Of a stretch of DNA of 64,000 bases, positions 25,747 through 33,972 are shown in pieces (the stretch's first letter is position 1; the number at the start of each line of letters is the position of its first letter). Location of the stretch: assembly GCA_016927755.1 (NCBI GenBank), contig JAFGLZ010000260.1, forward strand, positions 22,205 through 86,204. Reading direction: 5' to 3'. The DNA is from Phycisphaerae bacterium. Its GTDB lineage: Bacteria; Planctomycetota; Phycisphaerae; UBA1845; JAFGLZ01. The notes beneath the pieces were generated by a model. That model was given only the letters and a program-made list of their open reading frames with translations, was not told the origin of the DNA and made no database searches. A program made the translations under genes and the position numbers.

Positions 25747-26841
25747 ATGATTCGATCGCTCAACATCCAGGGATACCGCTGCTTCGACCAGTTTGAGATG
25801 ACAGATCTCGGGCGTCTGAATCTGCTGGTCGGCGCCAACAACAGCGGCAAGACCTCAGCCCTGGAGGCAATCTACCTCCTGGTCCGCCACGGGAACCTGC
25901 GCGATCTGCAGTGGATCATGGTCCGCAGAGGCGAGGTTGCCTCCGAGGAACCGGGCGAACCGGAAGTCACTGCCGAGGTCGACCTTCGTAGCCTGTTCCA
26001 CGGTTATGAGGCCGGTGTCGGGTCGCGTTTCGCCGTTCAGGCATCTGACGGCGCCGCGGCGAGGAGCCTGGAATGCATCATCTCCGCCACAGAGCCCGGT
26101 GGATCTCCTGTCGCCGGGGATGCCGATGTCCCACACGAGGACTACTACCTTAATCTCCAGTGGAACTCGTCTTCAGGCAGGGGCCTGAACTCAGTCGTCG
26201 TAAGGACGAACGATGATTCGCTAGTCCACCGGTTTCGGCTGCGTCGTTCGACACTGTGCCAGCCTGCTGGTGCGCGAGTGGACAGGTTCGTCTGCACCAA
26301 TTCCCTGTCGGCTGATGACATCGCGTCGCTCTGGCGCGAGATCCCCTTAACGCCAGAAGAGGAATTCGTAACCCAGGCAGTGCAGGCAATTGAGCCTTCC
26401 ATCGAGCGGTTTGCTGTTGTCAAGCCATCAGGCATCCATGCGCATGGGGGTCTCGTGGTGAAGGTCAGCGGCAGTAGTCGTCCAGTGCCGATAGGGAGTA
26501 TGGGTGACGGGATCTGGAGGATACTTGCGCTGGCCATGGCCGGCGTCAATTGCCGGGACCGTGTTCTACTTGTCGATGAGATCGACACCGGGCTGCATCA
26601 CACGGTGATGGGTGAGATGTGGCGTATCATGCACACCATTGCCGACCGCTACAACGTGCAGATCTTCGCCACGACACACAACATCGAGTGCTTTCACGCC
26701 CTGGCAACCATTTGCCGGGAGGACGTGAACAGCACGAACGAGGTAAGTGTCCAACGAATCGAGTTGAACCGGCGCAGAGCCGTCTCGTACTCCGAGCGTG
26801 ACATAGCCGTTGCAACCGAGCAACACATCGAGGTGCGCTAG
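25747..26841 (+). CDS. AAA (OLD/ABC-type) ATPase of a two-gene ATPase-TOPRIM cassette
   Basis: The protein has 364 residues. The opening, IRSLNIQGYRCFDQFEMTDL, is typical of SMC/RecF/OLD-type ATPases, followed by Walker A GANNSGKT (29-36), a signature-like GSMGDGIWRILALAMA, Walker B VLLVDEIDTGLHH (D277, E278) and a switch histidine in IFATTHNIECF. A small insertion lies between Walker A and the signature. It resembles the AAA_15/AAA_21 ATPases that work with TOPRIM nucleases in OLD-like and PARIS-like anti-phage systems. ATG 25747 follows GAGGG by 8 nt (a GTG at 25738 is possible). The next gene begins 2 bp after the stop. The two genes look less GC-rich at third codon positions than their neighbours, consistent with transfer. 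Confidence 0.85.
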   Translation: MIRSLNIQGYRCFDQFEMTDLGRLNLLVGANNSGKTSALEAIYLLVRHGNLRDLQWIMVRRGEVASEEPGEPEVTAEVDLRSLFHGYEAGVGSRFAVQASDGAAARSLECIISATEPGGSPVAGDADVPHEDYYLNLQWNSSSGRGLNSVVVRTNDDSLVHRFRLRRSTLCQPAGARVDRFVCTNSLSADDIASLWREIPLTPEEEFVTQAVQAIEPSIERFAVVKPSGIHAHGGLVVKVSGSSRPVPIGSMGDGIWRILALAMAGVNCRDRVLLVDEIDTGLHHTVMGEMWRIMHTIADRYNVQIFATTHNIECFHALATICREDVNSTNEVSVQRIELNRRRAVSYSERDIAVATEQHIEVR

Positions 26842-26843
26842 GC

Positions 26844-27500
26844 GTGGGGAGGCCGAACCCGAACAAACTTCTGGTCGAGGGAAGGGCTGAGAGGGGAGTA
26901 ATCGTCCGGCTGATGCAGGCCCACGGTGTGCTCTGGGGAGATGACGCAGCCAATCGCCCAGTCGATATCCGCGAGTATGGCGGGAGTAGTAGGCTCCTTG
27001 CTGAGGGAGCGATCACAACCCGCCTCAAAGAGCCGGGGCTCAAGTGTCTGGGTGTTGTCGTCGACGCCGATGACAACTTCTCTGGACGATGGCAGCGAGT
27101 ACGAGACGAGTGTATCGAGCAGTTCCCCGCCCTACCCAACGCACCACCAGGAGAGGGGCTCGTACAGGAGAACGCCGAGGGCATGCGCCTTGGTGTCTGG
27201 ATTATGCCAGACAACCGGTCAAGGGGCATGCTTGAAACGTTCCTCACCTTCCTGCCTTCTCGTAACCAGGCTGGTCTCTGGGAGTACGTAGAGCACGTCG
27301 TGCCGATAGCACGAGAGCGAGGGGCACACTTCAGAAGCAGGCACATCGACAAGGCCAAAGTCTACACCTATCTTGCCTGGCAGGATGAGCCCGGCATGCT
27401 GTTCGGGACGGCCATCGCATCGCGATGTCTTGACCCGCACTCGGAGCATGCCCTACCGTTCGTGAAGTGGTTCAAGAACCTATACCAGTTGAGCGAATAG
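26844..27500 (+). CDS. TOPRIM-type (DUF3226-like) protein, predicted nuclease partner of the ATPase
   Basis: The protein has 218 residues. The beginning KLLVEGRAERGVIVRLM gives the TOPRIM glutamate (E12), LGVVVDADDN gives the DxD pair (D74, D76) and VWIMPDN-x5-MLETFL gives a later acidic motif, matching the DUF3226 layout. TOPRIM folds of this kind bind metal and cleave or nick nucleic acid; activity here is inferred. It starts with GTG 2 bp after the ATPase stop, so the two should be made together. Split ATPase plus TOPRIM pairs are the logic of OLD class proteins and PARIS, in which the ATPase controls the nuclease. An alternative is a DNA repair or RNA-processing role unrelated to defence. 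Confidence 0.78.
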   Translation: MGRPNPNKLLVEGRAERGVIVRLMQAHGVLWGDDAANRPVDIREYGGSSRLLAEGAITTRLKEPGLKCLGVVVDADDNFSGRWQRVRDECIEQFPALPNAPPGEGLVQENAEGMRLGVWIMPDNRSRGMLETFLTFLPSRNQAGLWEYVEHVVPIARERGAHFRSRHIDKAKVYTYLAWQDEPGMLFGTAIASRCLDPHSEHALPFVKWFKNLYQLSE

Positions 27501-27544
27501 CGGAATCACGCGGAGCGCAGGCTTCGAGCGATGGCAGTTCGCGC

Positions 27545-28438
27545 GTGGGGCTGGCACTTGGCGTTGGGGCGATTCTGTTGTGGTCGTTTACGGCGTCGCT
27601 GGTTTGTCTGGGCGCGGACGAGATGGGGCCTTGGCATTTCGTCGCGGTGACGATGCTGATCGGGGGCGTGGTTCAGTTGGCGTTCTGCCGGGGGTATCGG
27701 GGGGAGCTGCGGAGCTGCCTCGCGTTGCCGGGGCGGCTTTGGCTGGTCACGCTATTCGGCTTCGTGTTCTACATGATCGCGTATCCGCTGGCGCTGGCGG
27801 TGGCTCGGGGCGAGCCGGCGCGGTGCGGGGTGAACCTGATCAACTACCTGTGGCCGCCGCTGACGGTGGTGTTCGCGCTGCTGTGGGTTCCTTCGACGCG
27901 TCCTCGGCCGGGGCTGGTGGTGGCGCTCGTGCTTGCGGTGGCGGGGACGGGGCTGGCCAATCTAGGGTCGCTGGGAGAGCTGTGGCGGGGCGTCGGGTCG
28001 GGGTCGGCGGCAGACAGATCGTCGGTGCCGTATCTGCTTGCGCTGGCGGCGGCGGTGGCTTGGGCGGTGTACTCGTCGCTGCTGTCGAGGTGGAAGGCTT
28101 GGGCGCGGAACTACACGACGAGCGCGATCGGGCTGATCATTACGGGGCTGATCGCGGGCATCATCGCGGCGACGTGCGAAGGCGCTTCGCCTGGGATAAC
28201 GCTCAAGGGCGCGGTGGTGGCCGTGCTGTGCGGGATCGGTCCGCAGGGCGGCGGGTATCTGTTGTGGGAGCTGGCGCTGGCCCGCGCGGAGGTCAAGACA
28301 TTGGGGCTGCTGGGGGCGATGACGCCGATCCTGTCGACGGTGTGGCTGTGTCTGGCGCTGCGGTTCGTGCCGGGGGTCGAGTTGATCGCGGCGGCGGTGC
28401 TGGTGAGCGGGGGGATTGTGTTGAGTCGGCGGGGGTAG
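27545..28438 (+). CDS. EamA-family drug/metabolite transporter
   Basis: About 297 residues, with ten predicted membrane helices in two EamA halves (first half GVGAILLWSFTASLVCL, second ALAAAVAWAVYSSLLSRW, last ELIAAAVLVSGGIVL). EamA proteins move amino acids or small metabolites out of or into the cell; the substrate cannot be predicted. The start is uncertain: the frame stays open to GTG 27467 inside the TOPRIM gene, but no ribosome binding site fits either that codon or GTG 27545. The insertion of the upstream cassette may have removed the original start signal. A second EamA paralogue is at 56648-57559. Confidence 0.85.
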   Translation: MGLALGVGAILLWSFTASLVCLGADEMGPWHFVAVTMLIGGVVQLAFCRGYRGELRSCLALPGRLWLVTLFGFVFYMIAYPLALAVARGEPARCGVNLINYLWPPLTVVFALLWVPSTRPRPGLVVALVLAVAGTGLANLGSLGELWRGVGSGSAADRSSVPYLLALAAAVAWAVYSSLLSRWKAWARNYTTSAIGLIITGLIAGIIAATCEGASPGITLKGAVVAVLCGIGPQGGGYLLWELALARAEVKTLGLLGAMTPILSTVWLCLALRFVPGVELIAAAVLVSGGIVLSRRG

Positions 28439-28497
28439 TCGTCAGTGTGTTCGACATCACGCGCGTGACCGCGAGCGTGCGCGATGGTGCGTCAGCG

Positions 28498-28595
28498 CTC
28501 AGCCGTCCCTAACGGGACTGACAGGAGTCTGGGCGCACGGCAATTCCACAGGACTGAAGTCCTGGGCTATTCTCACAGCGTCCCTCCGGGACGCG
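28498..28595. repeat. Palindromic repeat family B, three-hairpin unit with compensatory changes
   Basis: GTCCCTAACGGGAC, then AGGACTGAAGTCCT, then GCGTCCCTCCGGGACGC. The last stem differs from the 21168 copy at both arms (CGG/CCG there, GCG/CGC here), so pairing is kept. Confidence 0.8.
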
Positions 28596-28675
28596 CCGTG
28601 AGGCGGCGTCAGGCTCGCACATCGAGGACGGCGTCGGGTGGGCGGCGGTCTCGGCCGCTAGGAGCGCGACTTCCC

Positions 28676-28717
28676 GTTCGAATTCGTGTCCCCCACCTCT
28701 GAAGAGGCGGGCCACCC
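28676..28717. repeat. Palindromic repeat family C with an altered, still paired stem
   Basis: GAATTCGTGTCCCC leads to CCACCTCTGAAGAGGCGG. Compared with the 15228 copy, CCGCT-GA-AGCGG has become CCTCT-GA-AGAGG, so both arms changed together. With family B this fills the gap 28439-28799; the remainder holds a short inverted repeat (28762-28783) before the next gene. Confidence 0.78.
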
Positions 28718-28799
28718 CTATCGCTCAACTCGTTGGCTTGACAGGCAGGCGCTGATGACGTCCACTGCCGTTCTTGTCAGTGGATGAGGAGGACGACCG

Positions 28800-31559
28800 A
28801 TGTGCAGCGGCAGACTGGTTCTGATCTCTTCTTGTGTCGTGTTGGCGTGGGTTGCGGGTTGCGCGGCGCCGGGGGCCGGGGGACCGGGCGGGGCTCCGAT
28901 CTCGGCGGAGATTCCTCAGGCTGACTTCTACGTCGCCACGAACGGCAATGACGCGTGGTCGGGCCGGCTGGCCGTGCCGAAGGCCGATGGGACGGACGGG
29001 CCGTTTGCCACGATCGCGCGGGCCCGGGATGCGGTGCTCGAGCATCGTCTGCTTCGACGGCAGATGGGGGACGTCGTGGCGCCGAAGCCGTATACGGTGC
29101 TGGTGCGGAGCGGGAGGTATCGCCTGAGCGAGCCGATCGTGTTCCGGCCGGAGGACTCGGGCCTGGCCGATGCGCCGATCACGTACGCCGCTTATCCCGG
29201 CGAGAAGCCGGTCTTCAGCGGGGGCAAGGTCGTGACGGGCTGGAAGCGGAACGCCGGGGCGGTGTGGACGGCGCGCATCCCGGAGGTCGAGGCGGGTCAG
29301 TGGTACCCGAAGCAGCTTTTCGTCAACGGTGAGCGGCGGACGCGGGCGCGGACGCCGAACGAGGGGTACTTGCGGACCGACGGGCCCCTGCCCTGGATCA
29401 AGGACTACCGGGATCGAAAGAGCAAGGAGGTCCGGACGGGCTTTCGCTACAAGGAGGGCGATCTGAAGCGGTGGGACCGGCTCGAGGACGTGAACCTGTT
29501 CATCTATCACTCATGGACGGCGTCGATGAACTGGATCGCGTCGCTGGACGAGCCGAACCGCGTGGTTCGATTCACGGCCCCGACGGGCTGGCCGATCGGG
29601 TATTGGGAGCGGAATCAGCGGTACGTGGTCGAGAACGCGCTGGAGCTGCTGGACTCACCGGGCGAGTGGTATCTGCCGCGTGACACCGGCGTGGTGAACT
29701 ACTGGCCGATGCCGGGCGAGGACATGACGCAGGCGGAGGTGGTCGTGCCGATGGTCCGCAAGCTGGTTGTGTTCGACGGCGATCCGAAGGCGCGGAAGAT
29801 CGTCAAGCACATCCACCTGCACGGGCTGACGTTCGAGCATGCGGACTGGTGGGTCAAGGATCGGGGACCGGCGGACGGTCAGGCGGCGGCGTGGCTCGAG
29901 GCGGCGGTGTTCGCGCGGGGCACGTACGGCTGCGAGATCGAGGATTGCACGGTCCGGCACGTCGGGGAGTACGGGATTTACTTCCAGCAGGGCTGCCAGG
30001 ACAACCGGATCGTTCGATGCCACGTGCACGACCTGGGCGCCGGGGGCGTTCGCCTGGGGTACATGAGCGGGGACCAGGATCAGGACCTGGTCTCGCTTCG
30101 GAACACGGTGGACAACTGCTTCATCCACCACGGCGGGTACGTCTTCCCGGCGGGGATCGGGATGTGGGTCGGGCGGAGCAGCTTCAACAAGGTCACGCAC
30201 AACGAGATCAGCAACTTCGACTATACGGGGATCTCGGTCGGCTGGAGCTGGGGCTACGCGCCGACGTCGGCGCATCACAACGCCTTCGAGTACAACAACG
30301 TCCATCACATCGGACGGGGCGTGCTGAGCGACATGGGGGGGATCTACTCGCTGGGGATCTCGCCGGGGACGGTGGTCCGCAACAACATCTTCCATGACAT
30401 CTATTCGTACGCGTACGGCGGGTGGGGGCTGTACACGGACGAGGGCAGCACCGAGATCGTCATGGAGAACAACCTGGTCTACAACACGAAGACGGGCGGG
30501 TTCCACCAGCACTACGGCAGGGAGAACGTCGTGCGGAACAACATCCTGGCGTTCTCCCGCGAGGGCCAGGTCCAGCGGTCGCGCGAGGAAGAGCACCTCT
30601 CGTTCACGTTCGAGCGGAACATCGTCTACTTCGACAACGGGTACCTGCTGAGCAGCAACTGGCGGAACAACAAGTTTAAGATGGACTACAACTGCTACTG
30701 GGACACGTCGGATCCGGAGATCAGCTTCGCGGGCAATACGCTCACCGACTGGCAGGCGAAGGGGTTCGACAAGCACTCGATCATCGCCGACCCGCTGTTC
30801 GTGGACGCCGAGAAGTTCGACTTCCGGCTGAAGCCGGAGTCTCCGGCGATCAAGCTCGGGTTCAAGCCGATCGATGCGAGCCGTGCGGGGCTGTACGGCG
30901 AGGACGAATGGACGTCGCTGCCGGGCAAGTTCAAAGATAAGCCGAGCGAGGTCCCGCCGCGACCCCAACCGAGGACGATCAGCGACGGGTTCGAGGAGAC
31001 GGGCGTGGGCGCGACCGCCGCGGGCGCCGCGACCTCGGGCGAGACGGACAAGGCGAGGATCCGCGTCTGCGAGGACAAGGCCGCGACGGGCAAGCGGAGC
31101 CTCAAGTTCGTCGACACGCCGGGGCTCAAGCAGGGCTTCAATCCGCATCTGCACTACGATCCGCACCTTCGCACGGGGACGATCACGGGGAGCTTCGATA
31201 TCTACCTGGAGCCGGGCGCGACGCTCTACCACGAGTGGCGTGACATGCGCGGACAGCCGTATCGCGTGGGGCCGAGCATCACGATCAATGCGGACGGCAC
31301 GCTGCTGGCATCCCAGAAGCCTGTCATGAAGCTTCCGACGGGCAAGTGGATACACATCGCGATCACGTGCGGCGCGGGCAAGCAGAGCGCGGGGACGTAC
31401 GACCTGACGGTAACCGTGGCGGGGCAGGCCGCCAAGCGATTCGAGAAGCAGCCGAACGGCAGCAAGGCGTTTCGGCGGCTGGATTGGTACGGATTCGTGC
31501 CACACTTGCAGACGAATTGCGTGTTCTACGTGGACAACGTGAGCGTTCACGCGGAGTAG
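28800..31559 (+). CDS. Secreted right-handed beta-helix carbohydrate-active protein (GH141-like)
   Basis: The protein has 919 residues. The N terminus is a lipoprotein-type signal (VLAWVAGCAAPGAG). It continues with FYVATNGNDAWSGR and FATIARARDAVL, the typical opening of beta-helix enzymes in which a D-A-V helix precedes the first coil. The parallel beta-helix spans about 300-640 with repeated short strands (IEDCTVRHVGEYGIYFQQG, DNRIVRCHVHDLG, HNEISNFDYTGISVG, VVRNNIFHDIYSYAYGGWG, ENVVRNNILAFSREG). A jelly-roll domain follows (about 730-919, starting DGFEETG). The layout fits GH141-like glycosidases or other pectin-type polysaccharide enzymes; catalytic residues are not assigned. ATG 28800 has GAGGAGGA with about a 6-nt gap. 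Confidence 0.83.
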   Translation: MCSGRLVLISSCVVLAWVAGCAAPGAGGPGGAPISAEIPQADFYVATNGNDAWSGRLAVPKADGTDGPFATIARARDAVLEHRLLRRQMGDVVAPKPYTVLVRSGRYRLSEPIVFRPEDSGLADAPITYAAYPGEKPVFSGGKVVTGWKRNAGAVWTARIPEVEAGQWYPKQLFVNGERRTRARTPNEGYLRTDGPLPWIKDYRDRKSKEVRTGFRYKEGDLKRWDRLEDVNLFIYHSWTASMNWIASLDEPNRVVRFTAPTGWPIGYWERNQRYVVENALELLDSPGEWYLPRDTGVVNYWPMPGEDMTQAEVVVPMVRKLVVFDGDPKARKIVKHIHLHGLTFEHADWWVKDRGPADGQAAAWLEAAVFARGTYGCEIEDCTVRHVGEYGIYFQQGCQDNRIVRCHVHDLGAGGVRLGYMSGDQDQDLVSLRNTVDNCFIHHGGYVFPAGIGMWVGRSSFNKVTHNEISNFDYTGISVGWSWGYAPTSAHHNAFEYNNVHHIGRGVLSDMGGIYSLGISPGTVVRNNIFHDIYSYAYGGWGLYTDEGSTEIVMENNLVYNTKTGGFHQHYGRENVVRNNILAFSREGQVQRSREEEHLSFTFERNIVYFDNGYLLSSNWRNNKFKMDYNCYWDTSDPEISFAGNTLTDWQAKGFDKHSIIADPLFVDAEKFDFRLKPESPAIKLGFKPIDASRAGLYGEDEWTSLPGKFKDKPSEVPPRPQPRTISDGFEETGVGATAAGAATSGETDKARIRVCEDKAATGKRSLKFVDTPGLKQGFNPHLHYDPHLRTGTITGSFDIYLEPGATLYHEWRDMRGQPYRVGPSITINADGTLLASQKPVMKLPTGKWIHIAITCGAGKQSAGTYDLTVTVAGQAAKRFEKQPNGSKAFRRLDWYGFVPHLQTNCVFYVDNVSVHAE

Positions 31560-31590
31560 CGGGGCCCCCTGGTCACCCGAGTTTCGATCC

Positions 31591-32426
31591 TCAGCGATGC
31601 GCCAGGTAGGCCAGTAGAACGAAGATGTTCATCTCGATCAAGGCAACGATGACCTGGGTGGACAGGACCGTCGCGATGGGATGATCGAATCGGAGGTAGC
31701 CCGAGACCGCCCGCGCGAGGCGCGCGGCGGCCAGCAACACAGTTAGGAACCACACGAGGAAGACGCCGCCGAGGACGTAGATCGACAGCCACACTCCTGG
31801 AAACTGGTACTGCCCGACCAAACAGGCAACCGCCGCGGCCAGGTATGCAGGCACCATCCAGAGGCAGGTCAGATCGAAGCAGTAGACCACACATCGGATC
31901 ATGTGTTCGGATCGGATGCGGCCGCGTCTCATCGACGCTTGAAAGACCAGTAGCGCCGCGACCGTAAGCCAGGGCCAGGTCAGCGGACAGAACACACGCA
32001 GCCAGAACGTCTCGGTGAGGACTTCGAAGAGCGCATTGGGGTTGCTCCCGAGGAGGGACGAGAACCTGTGCCATCGCACTTCCTCGGCAACCAGGAACAC
32101 CCCCAGTATCGAACGAGGCGTCGCGGACGAAACGACCACGCGGGGTTGAGGGAGGTCCAGAATCGCTTGGGGCGGAGACCGGCCCAGGCGGTCCGCAGGA
32201 AGGGTCCCGGCCCGCCGGTGGGGTGCATGTCGTATATGAAGGGAAGACGCGCGGGTCGCTCGAAGATCTCCGTCCAATCAAACCGGTATGCGCACTCCGG
32301 GCAGCGGGGCTCCGTGAGACCCCGGAGGTTGTACTCGCACAAGGGGCAGACGACGTCTTGATCGAGTTGATCCCAGTCGGGCGGCGAGGCAAGGGCCGCG
32401 CCATCGAGTTTGTCGGTTCGGAGCAT
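31591..32426 (-). pseudogene. Zinc-ribbon membrane protein, split by a one-base frameshift
   Basis: The 5' part (ATG 32426) reads a zinc ribbon, C-x2-C-x11-C-x2-C (CPLCEYNLRG to CPECAYRFDW), a motif found at the start of many planctomycete membrane proteins, and then RFWTSLNPAWSFRPRRLVRYWG. From there the frame becomes meaningless while a second frame starts at the same point with GVFLVAEEVRW and continues through five or so hydrophobic helices to 31591. The join falls on a run of five G (minus strand; 32100-32104): a sixth G would restore YWGVFLVAEE. The intact protein would have about 278 residues. Either a sequence error or a genuine break. It lies 5 bp after the nagA stop, in the same operon. 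Confidence 0.72.
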
Positions 32427-32431
32427 TCGGC

Positions 32432-33676
32432 TCACGCCCTGTAGACAATGCGTCCGGCCTTGATCGTTATTTGTACGTTCAAGTCCTTGTCGAGGATCGC
32501 CAGATCGGCGTCTTTTCCGACGGCGAGGATGCCGCGGCGGTACTTCCACTCGAGGACTCGGGCGGCGTTGAGGCTGGCCATCTGTGCGGCCTGGACGAGG
32601 CTTGCGCCGGCGTGCCTAATCATCGTGCGGAGGGCCTTGTCCAGCGTCGTCGTGCTTCCGGCCAGGGTGTCGTGAGCGCTAGCGAGGTAGGCCCGCCCTT
32701 TTCGCACGTCGACCTTCTGTCCGCTGAAGACGTACTCGCCGTCGGGCTGGCCGGCGGCGCGGATGGCGTCGCTGACGAGGATGATCTTGTCGTGTCCCTT
32801 GACTTTCATCAGTAGCTGGAGGACGGCGGGGTGGACGTGGATGGCGTCTGCGATGACCTCGACGAAGAGCTCGTCGCGGAGCATCGTTCCGGCCAGGACG
32901 CCGGGGCGGCGGTGGTGCATCGGCGGCATGCCGTTGAAGATGTGGGTGACGCCCTCGAGGCCGTTGTCGATGGCCTCGGCGATCTGCTCGTATACGGCTT
33001 TTGAGTGGCCGATCGACATGTGGAGGGGGTGAGCGGGTCGCGCGCCTCGGGTAGCGCCGGCGGTCTCGGCCATCGACGCGGCTCGGAGGACCTCCATGGC
33101 GCCGGGCATCTCGGGGGCGATGGTCATGACGCGGACCCAGGGCCCGCCGGCCTCGATGAGCAGGCGGAAGGCCTCGACGCTGGGCGGCCAGATGTAGTCG
33201 GGGCGGATAGCGCCGTGCATTTCGGGGTTGAGGAAGGGCCCCTCGAGGTGAATGCCCTCGAGGATGCGTCCGGGTCCGGCGGATTCGCAGTACCTTCGGA
33301 GCGTCCGCACGCAGGCGAGGAGATGCTCGGTCGGCTGGGGATAGACCGTGGCGATCAGGGAGGTCGTGCCGCAGCCGGCGAAGAATCGGCTGATCTCGTC
33401 GAAGGTCTCGGTCGTGGCGTCGGCGTCGGCGAAATCGAGGCCCCTGCCGCCGTGGACGTGGATGTCGATGAAGCCGGGCAGGACGTAGTGCCCCGTCACG
33501 TCGATTCGCTCGGCGTCGGCGGGTGGGGTGACGTCGTCCTGATGGCCCATGTGGACGATCTTTCCGCCGGCCAGGACCAGCGTGCAGTCGGCCTCGGTTC
33601 TGAAGGGGGTGATGGCCGTGCCACCGACCAACGCCAGTGTCTTGGTTTCATCGTTGAGCGTCATCGGCGGTTTCAT
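32432..33676 (-). CDS. nagA: N-acetylglucosamine-6-phosphate deacetylase
   Basis: The protein has 414 residues. The amidohydrolase signature is complete: DIHVHGG (metal HxH), HLEGPFLNP (glutamate ligand and substrate loop), HMSIGHSK (histidine ligand), THIFNGMPPMHHRRPG (substrate loop) and VSDAIRAAG (catalytic aspartate). It removes acetate from GlcNAc-6-phosphate in amino-sugar catabolism and cell-wall recycling. I chose ATG 33676 (then MTLND at 33664 as a second choice); the longer frame to 33955 runs into the divergent promoter region. No nagB or transporter neighbour is present; the frameshifted membrane protein follows 5 bp later. Confidence 0.9.
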   Translation of the reverse strand: MKPPMTLNDETKTLALVGGTAITPFRTEADCTLVLAGGKIVHMGHQDDVTPPADAERIDVTGHYVLPGFIDIHVHGGRGLDFADADATTETFDEISRFFAGCGTTSLIATVYPQPTEHLLACVRTLRRYCESAGPGRILEGIHLEGPFLNPEMHGAIRPDYIWPPSVEAFRLLIEAGGPWVRVMTIAPEMPGAMEVLRAASMAETAGATRGARPAHPLHMSIGHSKAVYEQIAEAIDNGLEGVTHIFNGMPPMHHRRPGVLAGTMLRDELFVEVIADAIHVHPAVLQLLMKVKGHDKIILVSDAIRAAGQPDGEYVFSGQKVDVRKGRAYLASAHDTLAGSTTTLDKALRTMIRHAGASLVQAAQMASLNAARVLEWKYRRGILAVGKDADLAILDKDLNVQITIKAGRIVYRA

Positions 33677-33904
33677 CCTGGTGCCGTCGGTCGACAGTGT
33701 CACGGAACGTGTGACCCAAGGCTTCGGCCGAGTGGGCCGCAAGGGGCAAGCACGGACCTTGCCCCCATCATCATAGTCAAAGCCGACCGGATTTCGAGGC
33801 ATGCGGGGAACATCGGGGGTTCGAGAAGGTCGGCCCGCCCAGGAGGATGCGTGCGTCGCCACGAGTGCCCGCTTTGGGAGCGGCCGTGAAGCGTCGCGGA
33901 GACA

Positions 33905-33933
33905 TTGGCGCGTTGGGGCGGTTGAAGTACACT
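33905..33933 (+). promoter_or_regulatory. Predicted promoter for the secreted lysine-rich protein operon
   Basis: TTGGCG, 17 bp, TACACT; transcription from near 33940 would give a leader of about 33 nt. Confidence 0.45.
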
Positions 33934-33972
33934 CCCGGGACGTAACCATCGGCAAAGGACGAGGTGATCACA

